Numbered from the stretch's first letter, positions 42,558-51,669 are shown. The stretch is DNA of 64,000 bases from Allorhizobium paknamense (GCF_030815125.1 NZ_JAUSWH010000015.1:1-64000); one strand, 5' to 3'. A program made the numbers and translations. The notes: generated from the sequence alone by a model not told the origin.

Positions 42558-43241
42558 ATGCTGTTGAAGACGTTTCGCCAATCCAGGCCGTTCACCGCAA
42601 TCCCTTTGGCACTGCTAATAGGCGGAGTCTTGACCACGGGCGCGAACGCAGAGGACAAGGCTTATCCCGAGATACTCAAGACCATAGAGCAGCAGGGCAT
42701 CCGGATCCTTGGCGAAATGCAGGTTCCGGGTGGGCTGAGAGCGTTCGCAGCCAAAGCCGGAGCGCAACCTTTGAGCGAAGGAGCCTGGACCAAGCTTGAG
42801 GCAGCGAGTTGGGTACAGGATGGCGATCCCGATGCACCTCGGATCGTCTACTCTTTCACCGACCCCAATTGCCCTTACTGCAATCGCTTTTGGCTTGCGG
42901 CGCGCCCTTGGATCGAGAGCGGCAAGGTCCAGTTGCGACATGTGATGGTAGGTGTGATCCGGCAGGACTCTCCCGCCAAGGCCGCCGCCATTCTTCAAGC
43001 AAGGTCGCCGGAAGACGCGCTAACCGAGAACGAGCGCAAACATGCTGATGGCGGCATTACCCCTCTCGATACGGTCGATGGCGATACAGCAGGAAAGCTT
43101 GAGCGAAATGCTGCCTTGATGACGGAACTCGGTTTCGGCGGCACGCCGGCGATAGTCTTCAAAACCGAGGCAGGCAAGATCGATACCTTCCCCGGGATGC
43201 CGAGCGAAGCTCAGATGGAAGCTCTCCTGGGACCGAAATGA
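42558..43241 (+). CDS. dsbG: DsbG/DsbC-like thiol:disulfide interchange protein (227 aa)
   Basis: Signal peptide ending near 'GVLTTGANA', a short N-terminal dimerisation-like region, then a thioredoxin domain with CPYC (C105-C108) in 'SFTDPNCPYCNRFW' and a cis-proline loop 'GFGGTPAIVFK'. DsbG protects single cysteines from sulfenylation; in E. coli its known partners are L,D-transpeptidases, which fits its position directly after an L,D-transpeptidase gene. The end is 8 bases from the convergent LysR gene. Confidence 0.87.
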   Translation: MLLKTFRQSRPFTAIPLALLIGGVLTTGANAEDKAYPEILKTIEQQGIRILGEMQVPGGLRAFAAKAGAQPLSEGAWTKLEAASWVQDGDPDAPRIVYSFTDPNCPYCNRFWLAARPWIESGKVQLRHVMVGVIRQDSPAKAAAILQARSPEDALTENERKHADGGITPLDTVDGDTAGKLERNAALMTELGFGGTPAIVFKTEAGKIDTFPGMPSEAQMEALLGPK

Positions 43242-43249
43242 CCGGATGC

Positions 43250-44161
43250 TCAGTCCTGTTTTGGTTTCAGTTGGTGTCGCAGATAAAACCCGAGTTCCCG
43301 GATTGCGGATGCGCGCGGTGATTGTCCACGCCAAACAAGGCCTATCTGGCGAGCTTGGGTTTGCCCCGCAATTGGCACCACTACGCTCGAATGCGCTTCG
43401 TGTAATCCAGCCTCTATCGCGATGGTCGGCAGGAGGGTAGCCCCCTGCCCCTCGCCAACCATTGCCACAAGGGTGTGCAGGCTTGTGGCCGAAAAGTTGC
43501 TGCGCGTGCCGCCAGCGGCTGCCGTTAATAGCGGAATTGCATGCGCATGAAGGCAATGATCCTTTTCCAGCAACAATAAGTCCAGTTGCGGCAGATCTTC
43601 GACGTCGACAGTCTCCGCCGTGGCGAGCGGATGGTCGGCATGGCAGACGAAGTGGTAGACGTCCTCAAACAAGACCATGGTTTCCAGCCCGTTCACCGCG
43701 TGCGGAAAGGCCATAAGGAGGGCGTCCAGTTGCCCCGCCCTTAATCGCTCCATGAGGGGAGTGGTCTTATCCTCGCGCCAGCCCAGTTCAAGGTCCGGAT
43801 ATCGTCGGCGGATAGCCGGCATCAATCGTGGCAGTAAAAACGGTCCAACAGTAGGGATCACACCGATCTCCAGCCTACCAGTAAGCATGTCTGGACGGCC
43901 GGAACCGAGATCCACCAGTTCATCGCTTAGCTGCAACATCATGCGCGCCTTGTCGCAAACCAAACGGCCAAGAGGGGTCAACATGACCTGGCGTTTGGTT
44001 CGCTCGGCAAGCTGCCCGCCAATCAGCGTCTCAAGTTCACGAATGCCTGCACTCAGCGTAGATTGCGTCACCAGACAGGCATCGGCCGCGCGACTGAAGT
44101 TGAGGTACTCGGCAAGCGCGAGCAGATAGCCCAAATGTCGGAGATTAGGTGCGGGCTTCAT
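43250..44161 (-). CDS. OxyR-like LysR-family regulator (303 aa)
   Basis: The N-terminal winged HTH ('LRHLGYLLALAEYLNFSRAADACLVTQSTLSAGIRELE') and a substrate domain with the OxyR-like 'LLLLEKDHCLHAHAI' identify the subgroup. C203 matches the peroxide-sensing cysteine of OxyR, but the position of the second, disulfide-forming cysteine five turns of sequence later (+9) is Leu. It is divergent from a peroxiredoxin gene and probably controls it. Without the second cysteine it may work by mixed thiolation or persulfidation. Confidence 0.87.
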   Translation of the reverse strand: MKPAPNLRHLGYLLALAEYLNFSRAADACLVTQSTLSAGIRELETLIGGQLAERTKRQVMLTPLGRLVCDKARMMLQLSDELVDLGSGRPDMLTGRLEIGVIPTVGPFLLPRLMPAIRRRYPDLELGWREDKTTPLMERLRAGQLDALLMAFPHAVNGLETMVLFEDVYHFVCHADHPLATAETVDVEDLPQLDLLLLEKDHCLHAHAIPLLTAAAGGTRSNFSATSLHTLVAMVGEGQGATLLPTIAIEAGLHEAHSSVVVPIAGQTQARQIGLVWRGQSPRASAIRELGFYLRHQLKPKQD

Positions 44162-44197
44162 AATCGCTTTTTCCGATGAGTGTGGCCGCTTTTATTC

Positions 44198-44235
44198 GTT
44201 TCCATGAAACATGTCGATAGTCATATGTATTGGCG
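44198..44235. promoter_or_regulatory. Candidate LysR operator region between oxyR-like and peroxiredoxin genes
   Basis: The 123-base divergent spacer holds a small dyad GTTTC-CAT-GAAAC (44198-44210) and an ATAG-N7-TATT element (ATAG at 44217) close to the OxyR half-site pattern. This is only pattern similarity. Confidence 0.35.
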
Positions 44236-44284
44236 GTCAAGAGAAACCCACCCTCGCAAAATCGACCAACCCAAGGATATTCCC

Positions 44285-45004
44285 ATGAGCTGCTCAGACA
44301 CCGCCCCAATCGCTGCCATGCAAACGGTACCAGCTGTCGCACCCGCTACTACTACCATGTCGGGGGGACCATCGACAACGATGCCGCGCATCAACGAAGC
44401 GGCGCCGGCCTTTTCCGCAAAGACCACCCATGGCGACCGCAGCCTCGCTGACTACAAGGGCAAGTGGCTCGTACTCTTTTCCCATCCAGCAGACTTCACC
44501 CCGGTTTGCACCACCGAATTCATTGGCTTCGCAAACGCATCGGAAGACTTTAAGGCAATCAACTGCGAGCTGCTCGGTCTCTCGATCGACAGCATTTACT
44601 CCCATCTCGCCTGGGTGCAGAACATCAACGAGAAGTTCGGCGTCGAAATTACCTTCCCAATCATCGAAGACCTCTCGATGAAGGTGGCAACTGCCTATGG
44701 CATGATCCATCCCGGAGCGTCCGACACATCGGCCGTGCGCGCCACGTTCATCATTGATGATAAGGGGATCCTGCGCGCAATGATCTATTACCCGATGACA
44801 AATGGTCGAAGCGTTCCCGAAGTCCTTCGCCTGGTCAGAGCCCTGCAGACGAGTCTTACCCATGGCGTTGCAACGCCGGAGGCATGGCAACCTGGCGAGA
44901 AAGTCATTGTCGGCTCGCCGAAGACGATGGCTGAAGTCGAGAAGAGACTCGCGGAAGGCCTGGAGACCACAGACTGGTACTTCACCGTGAAGGAACTTGC
45001 CTGA
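44285..45004 (+). CDS. 1-Cys-type peroxiredoxin (239 aa)
   Basis: The peroxidatic cysteine is C75 in 'SHPADFTPVCTTEF'. The 'YSHLAWVQNINEKFG' and 'WQPGEKVIV' landmarks place it in the Prx6/AhpC-like 1-Cys group. The start is ATG 44285 with AAGGA at spacing 7; the upstream frame to 44180 lies in the regulatory spacer. An unusual N-terminal extension of about 35 Ala/Thr/Pro residues precedes the domain. It reduces peroxides, and in sulfur modules possibly persulfides. It is paralogous to the protein at 62882-63532. Confidence 0.9.
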   Translation: MSCSDTAPIAAMQTVPAVAPATTTMSGGPSTTMPRINEAAPAFSAKTTHGDRSLADYKGKWLVLFSHPADFTPVCTTEFIGFANASEDFKAINCELLGLSIDSIYSHLAWVQNINEKFGVEITFPIIEDLSMKVATAYGMIHPGASDTSAVRATFIIDDKGILRAMIYYPMTNGRSVPEVLRLVRALQTSLTHGVATPEAWQPGEKVIVGSPKTMAEVEKRLAEGLETTDWYFTVKELA

Positions 45005-45134
45005 CCCCCCTCAGCGATCCTGCATCCTAGACGGTGCCGACAGCCGATCGACCTACGCGCCCACTTGAGGCGCGTCGGTCAGACCGCGAACAAACCGCAA
45101 TGCCCAACGACTGAGATTAACGAGGGTACCCAAG

Positions 45135-46013
45135 ATGACTGCAAAGCCCGATGTAAAAGGCTTTTTCGACGCGCAAACATTCAGCATCCAATATGTGGTC
45201 AGCGATCCGGCAACTGGAACATGCGCAATCATCGACCCGGTGCTCGACTATGACGAAAAGTCGGGCGCAACCGCAACCCGCAATGCCGATGCGATCCTGG
45301 ATTACATCGGGGAAAAGCGCCTCAGCGTCGAGTGGATCCTCGACACCCATCCCCATGCAGACCACTTTTCCGCCGCCCGGTATCTCAAGGACAAGACCGG
45401 CGCGCCGACCGCGATAGGCGCGCGTGTGGTTGAGGTACAAAAGCTCTGGAAGGACATCTACAACTGGCCGGATCTACCAACCGATGGCTCGCAGTGGGAC
45501 CGCTTGTTCGAAGCCGGCGACACCTTCTCGGTGGGTGATCTCAATGGCCGCGTCCTCTTCTCGCCCGGCCACACGCTTGCCTCGATCACCTATGTGATCG
45601 GCGACGCAGCCTTTGTGCATGATACACTGTTCATGCCAGACAGCGGCACGGCGCGCGCCGATTTTCCCGGCGGGAGTGCAAAGCGGCTCTGGGCCTCGAT
45701 TGAAGAGATCCTGTCACTGCCCGACGAGACGCGCCTGTTCACAGGGCACGACTATCAGCCGGACGGGCGTGAACCCCTCTGGGCGAGCACTGTCGCCGAA
45801 CAGAAGCGTAGCAATCCGCATATCGCCGGCAAGGACGAGGCAGCCTTCGTCGCGCTGCGCGACGCTCGCGACAAAACCCTTCCCATGCCAAAGCTGATCC
45901 TGCATGCACTACAGGTCAACATCCGTGGAGGACGCCTCCCAGAACCGGAAGCGAACGGCAAGCGCTATCTGAAGATCCCGCTGGATGCACTCGCAGGGGC
46001 TGCGTGGGAATGA
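45135..46013 (+). CDS. Persulfide dioxygenase-like metallo-hydrolase, Blh type (292 aa)
   Basis: A metallo-beta-lactamase fold with THPHADH (71-77), 'FSPGHTLASITYVIGDAAFVHDTLF' and 'LFTGHDYQ', matching the glyoxalase-II-like persulfide dioxygenases (ETHE1/Blh). These oxidise glutathione persulfide to sulfite. It overlaps the sulfite exporter gene by ATGA, consistent with coupled production and export of sulfite. A second related gene begins at 63654. Confidence 0.87.
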   Translation: MTAKPDVKGFFDAQTFSIQYVVSDPATGTCAIIDPVLDYDEKSGATATRNADAILDYIGEKRLSVEWILDTHPHADHFSAARYLKDKTGAPTAIGARVVEVQKLWKDIYNWPDLPTDGSQWDRLFEAGDTFSVGDLNGRVLFSPGHTLASITYVIGDAAFVHDTLFMPDSGTARADFPGGSAKRLWASIEEILSLPDETRLFTGHDYQPDGREPLWASTVAEQKRSNPHIAGKDEAAFVALRDARDKTLPMPKLILHALQVNIRGGRLPEPEANGKRYLKIPLDALAGAAWE

Positions 46014-46800
46014 ACGATCTGGTCACCCAGGCTCTGACGGCGATCGGTTCGGGCGGTCTCGTGGGCTTTACGCTTGGACTGATCGGGGCCGGGGCTCCAT
46101 TCTGGCGACACCTCTGTTGCTCTACGCGGTTGGCATCTCGCAGCCGCATATCGCCATCGGCACCGGTGCTCTTGCCGTATCGGTCAATGCCTATGTCAAC
46201 CTCATCGGCCATGCCCGCAAAGGGCATGTCTGGTGGCGTTGCGCGTTTGTTTTTGCCGCTACCGGGACGGTAGGTGCACTCGCCGGCTCAACACTCGGGA
46301 AAGCATTCGACGGGCACAAGCTGCTTTTCCTGTTTGGTCTGCTGATGCTGGTCGTTGCAGCCCTGATGCTCCGGCCCCGGAGGACCATAGCGTCAGACGT
46401 CGTCAAGATAGATGGCCTGACATGCTGGAAAACGGCGGCTGTTGCCATAGCGGCAGGAGCAGCATCCGGCTTCTTCGGAATTGGCGGAGGGTTCCTGATC
46501 GTGCCGGGCCTGATGCTCGCGACCGGCATGCCGATGATCAACGCGGTCGGGTCGTCGCTTCCCGCCGTCGGCACATTCGGCCTCGCCACTGCGCTCAACT
46601 ACGCAGCCTCGGGCCTGATCGACTGGGCGGTCGCTGCGGAGTTCATCGGTGGCGGCGTAATCGGCGGCTTCGGCGGCATGCTGCTGGCAACTCGTCTGTC
46701 GACAAAGCGAAATCTCCTCAATCGAATTTTCGCTGTGCTGATCATCATCGTTGCATTTTATGTACTCTACAAAAGCAGTGCTGCAATCCTGCCGCTCTGA
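46010..46800 (+). pseudogene. Sulfite exporter TauE/SafE family, one-base frameshift
   Basis: The natural start is ATG 46010, overlapping the upstream stop (ATGA). The frame reads MNDLVTQALTAIGSGGLVGF and 'TLGLIGAG' and then goes out of phase at GGGG 46091-46094. From there the other frame gives 'GSILATPLLLYAVG' and a complete TauE/SafE body with the repeat motif 'SGFFGIGGGFLIVPGLML'. One more G in the run would restore a normal protein of about 263 aa with eight or so membrane helices. Either a sequence error or a true lesion. Function would be sulfite or sulfoacetate export. Confidence 0.82.
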
Positions 46801-46814
46801 TGGAAGGTTTGGAA

Positions 46815-47438
46815 ATGTCTTTGTCTAAGCAGCAGAAATTCTGGAACCGAATCGCCGGGCGCTATGCAGCGCGCCCGCTGAAAGACATGGCAGCCTATGA
46901 CGCCATGATCGGCGATGTCGCGTCACGTCTCAAACCAGGAGATCACGTCCTTGAGCTCGGCTGTGGTACCGGCGGCACGGCAATCCGGCTTGCGCCCCAT
47001 GTGTCACATTGGACAGCGACAGATTTCTCGGCTGAGATGATCAAGATCGCTCAGGATAAACCTGCGGGCGCCAATCAGACCTTCAAGATTGCGGACGCTG
47101 AGAATGCCTATGATGGTGGTCCGTTCGACGTCATCTGCGCCTTCAACGTTCTGCATCTGGTGGAAAACCAACCAGCCACCTTGGCGCAGATATTCGCCAA
47201 TATGAAACCTGGCGGTCTGCTTATCTCGAAAACCTGGTGTTTCGCCGACCTGAAGTTCAAGTTTCGTCTTCTGTTTCGTGCGCTGCAGTTCGCAGGCCTA
47301 TTTCCTGCGGTCAAGCCGCACAGTATCCCTGAGCTTCGGCAGTCGATTATAGATGCTGGTTTTGAAATCACAGACGAGCGGATCTTCGGCAAGTATCCGC
47401 AAAACCCCTACATCGTCGCGCGTAAACCTGAGACGTGA
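46815..47438 (+). CDS. Class I SAM-dependent methyltransferase (207 aa)
   Basis: Motif I 'VLELGCGTGGTAIRLA' and a post-I acidic 'WTATDFSAEMIKIAQ' define a Rossmann-fold methyltransferase; 'FDVICAFNVLHLVENQPATLAQIFANMKPGGLLI' is the motif IV-VI stretch. The substrate is unknown. ATG 46815 is preferred because GGAAGG lies 7 bases upstream; ATG 46800, overlapping the exporter stop, is an alternative. It appears to belong to the blh-tauE-methyltransferase-CIA30 operon. Confidence 0.85.
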   Translation: MSLSKQQKFWNRIAGRYAARPLKDMAAYDAMIGDVASRLKPGDHVLELGCGTGGTAIRLAPHVSHWTATDFSAEMIKIAQDKPAGANQTFKIADAENAYDGGPFDVICAFNVLHLVENQPATLAQIFANMKPGGLLISKTWCFADLKFKFRLLFRALQFAGLFPAVKPHSIPELRQSIIDAGFEITDERIFGKYPQNPYIVARKPET

Positions 47439-47483
47439 GGTGTGACTTCGCTTCCGTCTGCAGGGAGGATATAGGACAACCTG

Positions 47484-48128
47484 ATGCGTTTCAAAATTGG
47501 GCTTGCGGCAGTGATCACGCTGATACTGTTGGCTTACACACCGGCGCTGGCGGGTGAGATGTTGATAGACGATTTCAAGCTGCAACCCGAAACTCGCTGG
47601 CGCTTTTTCGCAGACACCGTCATGGGCGGCGTTTCATCGGGACGGGTCCAATTCGTCAGCGAAGACGGGCATGCGTATGCACAGATGACAGGCCGCGTAA
47701 GCACCGATAACCGTGGCGGCTTCATTCAGATCCGGTTGAAACTGCAGGACACTCCGCCGGAGAACACAGTCGGCATACGTTTGATTGTCCGTGGCAACGA
47801 TCAGCGATACTTCGTGCACCTGCGCACAGGAGGCACGATCTTGCCCTGGCAATTCTATCAGGCCGGATTTGATGTGACGCGGACTTGGACCGAGGTGCGA
47901 CTTCCCCTTACTGAGTTCAAAGCGTCTGGACCGATCTTGCGCAACATTCCGCGCGCAAGCAGCCTGACATCGATCGCGATAGCCGCTTATGGACGCAACC
48001 ACGATGCGGAATCAGCGTCCGCGAAATCGGCTTCTACTAGACCCACGTACCATTGCGGGAGGTCCCCAAGCCGGTCAGCCCTTGCGGGCCACCAGTCCGA
48101 TAACAGCGGACGGCCCGCTATGCCCTGA
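47484..48128 (+). CDS. CIA30-family secreted protein with frameshifted C-terminus
   Basis: Signal peptide (MRFKIGLAAVITLILLAYTPALA) and a CIA30-type galactose-binding-like domain: 'DDFKLQPETRWRFFADTVMGGVSSG', 'TGRVSTDNRGGFIQIR' and 'LPLTEFKASG'. After 'YGRNHDAE' the frame slips at GGAA 48008-48011. With one more A the sequence would read ISVREIGFY and stop at TAG 48038-48040, the usual family ending. As read, the frame runs on to 48128 over the convergent methyltransferase gene. Function of bacterial homologues is unknown; related mitochondrial proteins assist complex I assembly. Confidence 0.78.
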   Translation: MRFKIGLAAVITLILLAYTPALAGEMLIDDFKLQPETRWRFFADTVMGGVSSGRVQFVSEDGHAYAQMTGRVSTDNRGGFIQIRLKLQDTPPENTVGIRLIVRGNDQRYFVHLRTGGTILPWQFYQAGFDVTRTWTEVRLPLTEFKASGPILRNIPRASSLTSIAIAAYGRNHDAESASAKSASTRPTYHCGRSPSRSALAGHQSDNSGRPAMP

Positions 48129-48689
48129 TCCCTCGTCAAGGATGACTTCTTCTTCGACGATCTTGAGGATTTCAAATTCTCCAAAGGCGGACAGCAGCAT
48201 TTCTCGCGTATAAAGCTGCGCCGGATCACCTGGCCCACCGGTTCGATGACGCAATTGTTCGGGTGTATATCCCTGAACTACGAGATGCCCCCCAGGTCTT
48301 AGAGCCGTTTTCATGGCGGCCCATTTCCGGGCTCGTTGATCAGGCGAGCTGAACTGGCTGAAGATATCCACCACCAGGTCATACGCGGCCACCGGATACT
48401 GCCACGCGTGAACATCCGCATGCACCAATTCGATTGATACACCGCGACGGATCGCCAGTCCTTCGGCTTTGCGCTGGGCGACAGCCGAGAAATCCAGTGA
48501 TACGACCTGCCAGCCTTGTTCCGCCAACCATAAGCCATTGCGACCCTCGCCGTCTGCAACGCATAGCGCCCGCCCTCTGTTAGGGGCGGGAGCATGGGTC
48601 CGCAGAAACGCGTTGGGGGCCTCACCAAACACATAGTCATCGGTATCGAAGCGACTGTTCCAGCGCCTCTGCTCTGCGTCATTCATCAA
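48075..48689 (-). CDS. TehB-like class I methyltransferase (204 aa)
   Basis: The N-terminus 'WNSRFDTDDYVFGEAPNAFL' and motif I 'ALCVADGEGRNGLWLAEQGWQVVSLDFSAVAQRKA' match TehB/thiopurine-methyltransferase-like proteins that methylate small, soft (Te/Se/S) compounds. The C-terminal 'QLYTREMLLSAFGEFEILKIVEEEVILDEGSGHSGPSAVIGLVARK' is also typical. It is the last gene of the minus-strand SQR / DUF5368 / methyltransferase group. Confidence 0.85.
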   Translation of the reverse strand: MMNDAEQRRWNSRFDTDDYVFGEAPNAFLRTHAPAPNRGRALCVADGEGRNGLWLAEQGWQVVSLDFSAVAQRKAEGLAIRRGVSIELVHADVHAWQYPVAAYDLVVDIFSQFSSPDQRARKWAAMKTALRPGGHLVVQGYTPEQLRHRTGGPGDPAQLYTREMLLSAFGEFEILKIVEEEVILDEGSGHSGPSAVIGLVARKG

Positions 48690-48711
48690 AGATACTGGCT
48701 CCAGCCCGGCT

Positions 48712-49071
48712 TCACTGGCTCAGGCTCTTCGTTCTGAAAAACAGAGACTGGGCCGTGTAGACCAGGATCGCCGCTCCCACAGCCCCCATGGCGGCCACAC
48801 CCAACAGCACGATAACGTCGACAGGCCCACCGATGTCGCGCAGATGGGAATTTGTCACAGATTGCACGAAGACGACGGCCGCAACTGCACCAAAGGGCAT
48901 GGCGAGTTGCGCGAGGAGGAACTTGCGCATCGACATCGATCGATCGCGGATCAGGACATATAGATAAGCCAGTGTCACGACGATCGCGGCGACGACCATG
49001 GCCCAGAACAGGCCGGGGCTGAAGATCTCTTCGAACACGGCGATGAGGGTTTCGAATGTCAGTTCTTTCAT
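48712..49071 (-). CDS. DUF5368-like membrane protein (119 aa)
   Basis: Start ATG 49071 with GGAGG at spacing 5. About three membrane segments ('GLFWAMVVAAIVVTLAYLYVLI', 'LLAQLAMPFGAVAAVVFVQ', 'VDVIVLLGVAAMGAVGAAILVY') joined by a basic loop 'RDRSMSMRK'. It resembles small DUF5368 membrane proteins that accompany sulfide:quinone reductase-like genes in alphaproteobacteria (name from memory). It lies 10 bases after the SQR gene and may anchor or support it. Confidence 0.7.
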   Translation of the reverse strand: MKELTFETLIAVFEEIFSPGLFWAMVVAAIVVTLAYLYVLIRDRSMSMRKFLLAQLAMPFGAVAAVVFVQSVTNSHLRDIGGPVDVIVLLGVAAMGAVGAAILVYTAQSLFFRTKSLSQ

Positions 49072-49081
49072 GGCGTCCTCC

Positions 49082-50426
49082 TCAGGCCTTGCCGCGCAGC
49101 ATTGCATTATAGGTCGCCTTGATGGCCACCTCTTTCATGAGCCAGCTGATCCATAGCTCCTCCAGCGGTGCTATGACGTCCGGAAACGAGGGGACCAGAA
49201 TGTTGTGGTAGTCGAACTCGACCAGCATGGCGCGACCCACCCGGGTGATCAGGGGGCAAGAGGTATATCCGTCATAGACCGCAGCGCCCTCGCGCCCCTC
49301 TATGGCCGCGACCAGATGGTCTTCGACGACAGGCACCATCCACTTGACCGAGGCAGCCGTTTTTCCCTTCGGCACACCGGCCACATCGCCCAGGGCAAAG
49401 ATCTCGGGATAGCGCAGATGACGCAGGGTTTTCATGTCGACCTCGACCCAACCCTGATCGGTCCATTTGTCCGCCCAGGACAGACCGGACTGCCGAATGA
49501 CATCAGGTGCACGCTGCGGCGGGATCACATGCAGATAGTCGTAAGGCATCTCGACTTCAGACTGCATTTCAACCTTGGTGATGGGGTCGAGTTTCGTTTC
49601 CACGAAAGTCGCGCGTTTCGTGCCTGGCTCAATGGATTTCAGCCTGTGACCGAAATGCGAGGTGATTCCACGCTCTTCAAACAACATGCGAACTTTTTCA
49701 TGCACGATCGGCACGGAAAACAGCGCCTGCTGCGGAGCGGCGTAGTACATCTCGTATTTTCCGGCCGCGCCGCTGCGGCTGGCAATGTCTTCGATCAAAA
49801 ACGTGTGCTTGAGCGGTGCGCCCGCGCATTTCATCTCGGTAGCTGGCCGCGTGAAAAGACCGATGCCGCCTTTCTCGGTGAATTCCGATGCTGCCTGCCA
49901 GGTTCGAGCCGCATATTCAGGTCCTGCATACAATGCGCCGATACCGTTCTGGCCGACGAGATCCAGTGAGAAACCCTCGATGGCATCATGGTCCAGCACG
50001 AGCCCGGGTGCGACGACCAGAAAATCATAAGGCACGATCTGCCCGCCCGTGGTTGCAACAGTTTTCGCGACCGGGTCGATCTGAGCCGCGTGCTCAGCGA
50101 TCAGGGTAATACCGTCCGGTAGCCAGTCAGTGGTTTTTGACAGTGTATAGCTAGCAGGCTTCAAACCCGCAGCCAACCAGCGAGAGACCGGGCTGATAAA
50201 GATGCTCGGCGCGCGCATCGACGATCGTGATCCGGGCACCATCGAGCCGTGACACCAGATGATTGGCGAGAGCCGTGCCTGCAGCCCCCGCTCCGATGAT
50301 GACAATGCGGGCTTTCGTCGCAATCCGGGCAGCGCGCGCCGGAAAGCCAACTGTTGCAGCAGCCAAGCCCGCCACACCGACACCGAGCAAGGCGCGGCGG
50401 GAAGTCGGTAGACCTATTAATTCCAT
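49082..50426 (-). pseudogene. Sulfide:quinone reductase-like flavoprotein, one-base frameshift
   Basis: The start is ATG 50426 (GGAGGA upstream) with a twin-arginine signal (TSRRALLGVGVAGLAAA), then the FAD site 'ARIVIIGAGAAGTALANHL' and 'AEHLYQPGLSLV'. At CC 50173-50174 (one extra base) the frame is lost and hits a stop. The next frame continues 'AAGLKPASYTLSKTTDWL' through 'KCAGAPLKHTFL' and 'YTSCPLITRVGRAMLVEFDY' to 49082. The two conserved cysteines and overall length (about 448 codons) fit SQR/FCSD flavoproteins that oxidise sulfide to sulfane sulfur. The lesion may be real or a sequencing artefact. Confidence 0.83.
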
Positions 50427-50588
50427 GATTTCTCCTCCGAGGTGTGTCGTATCCGTGCCACGGGTTTGCCGGCCAGGATTAAAGATCAAACACACGCAAA
50501 AACTGCAATGTGTTACGGATCGCTCGTCAAGCATTCCCGACCAGCTATCGGCCACATCGATGGTACCGTCGCAGTTCGGGCAGACGTT

Positions 50589-51566
50589 TCACTCGGGCAC
50601 GCAGATCGCGCCGGCCCTGATGGCAAGTGCCGTCCGTGCGATCAGCCCGACAACGACGGCCATCAGAAGCGCAAGAAGTCCCAATCCGATGTAACGATGG
50701 GCGTCCGAGCCTATGGCTTGGGCATAGCCGAAGCTTGCGATCGACAGGGCCGCGAGGGGGAAGGAGAGTGCCCACCAGGAAAGTGCGAAGGGCATGGTCC
50801 GGAACTTTGGCAATTGGGTCGTCACAAGGAGCGCGAATACATAGGCGACCGACAGGAGGAAATGCCCGAAATGGCTGACTTCTCCGGTCAACCTCAGCCA
50901 TGCGGTGAAGGCCACGGCGGGCGGCGCGACCAGGATCATCAGCGTCGGCACCATCCGGCCCGGCAAGGGATCGTGAAACATCAGGCGGTTCATGACAAGC
51001 GTCAGGAGCACCAGCCAGAAGATGAGCCCGCCGGAGAAGAACAGCCAGGACACCTCTATGTAACCGAGCCTGGCACCTGCGAGGGGCACGATGACATTGC
51101 CGACCGCTGGAATGAACCATGCCGGCGTCAATTGCCCTTGTTGGAAAGGACGATGCCCGATCCAGGCACCGATCACCGACAGCGCCAGAACACCCTGTAG
51201 CGCAGTGGCCGACAGCCAGACGAGATGTGCAACATCTGGCATCCGCTCAAACAACGCAGCCGACAGCAAGAGAAGCGAAATCGATATTGCTGGAAAGAAG
51301 GCGATCCGCACGGGATGGTTCCACTCTGCCTTTACTTCGGCAAAGTGTTTGAGAACCTTTGCAGAATAACCCATAGCCACGGCCACAAGCATGACCACCG
51401 CCAGCATCAACACCCCGGTGGAAGCGATAGTGTTCAATGAATATGCGTGTTCCGCCGCCCGGATGGCGAGGGTTAGCCCCATCATACCCATCCCCACGGC
51501 AAAGGACGTGACAGGGTAATGCGCAATCCGCATCGTTGCGGCAGGGTGGGTATCTGCAGTCGTCAT
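50589..51566 (-). CDS. TDT/SLAC1-family transporter (325 aa)
   Basis: Start ATG 51566 (MTTADTHPAATMRIAHYPVT). About ten membrane helices; 'PVTSFAVGMGMMGLTLAI' and 'LTPAWFIPAVGNVIVPLAGARLGY' are signatures of the tellurite-resistance/C4-dicarboxylate transporter family, which includes SLAC1 anion channels and sulfite pumps. Its position after SQR and near the sulfite exporter suggests transport of a sulfur oxyanion. A longer frame to 51641 lacks a ribosome site. Confidence 0.85.
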   Translation of the reverse strand: MTTADTHPAATMRIAHYPVTSFAVGMGMMGLTLAIRAAEHAYSLNTIASTGVLMLAVVMLVAVAMGYSAKVLKHFAEVKAEWNHPVRIAFFPAISISLLLLSAALFERMPDVAHLVWLSATALQGVLALSVIGAWIGHRPFQQGQLTPAWFIPAVGNVIVPLAGARLGYIEVSWLFFSGGLIFWLVLLTLVMNRLMFHDPLPGRMVPTLMILVAPPAVAFTAWLRLTGEVSHFGHFLLSVAYVFALLVTTQLPKFRTMPFALSWWALSFPLAALSIASFGYAQAIGSDAHRYIGLGLLALLMAVVVGLIARTALAIRAGAICVPE

Positions 51567-51669
51567 CGGTTCAGTCCGTGTCGGGAGTGGGAGATGCTGC
51601 GGCAAGGCGATGGAATACTCGCCTTGCCGCAAAGCAATCACATGAGATGAGGTTCGTCCGGATGCCCGG

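Noticed and set aside
46091..46094. Phase-variable homopolymer
   Set aside because: A run of four or five G is shorter than tracts known to drive phase variation; a sequence error or simple mutation is more likely.
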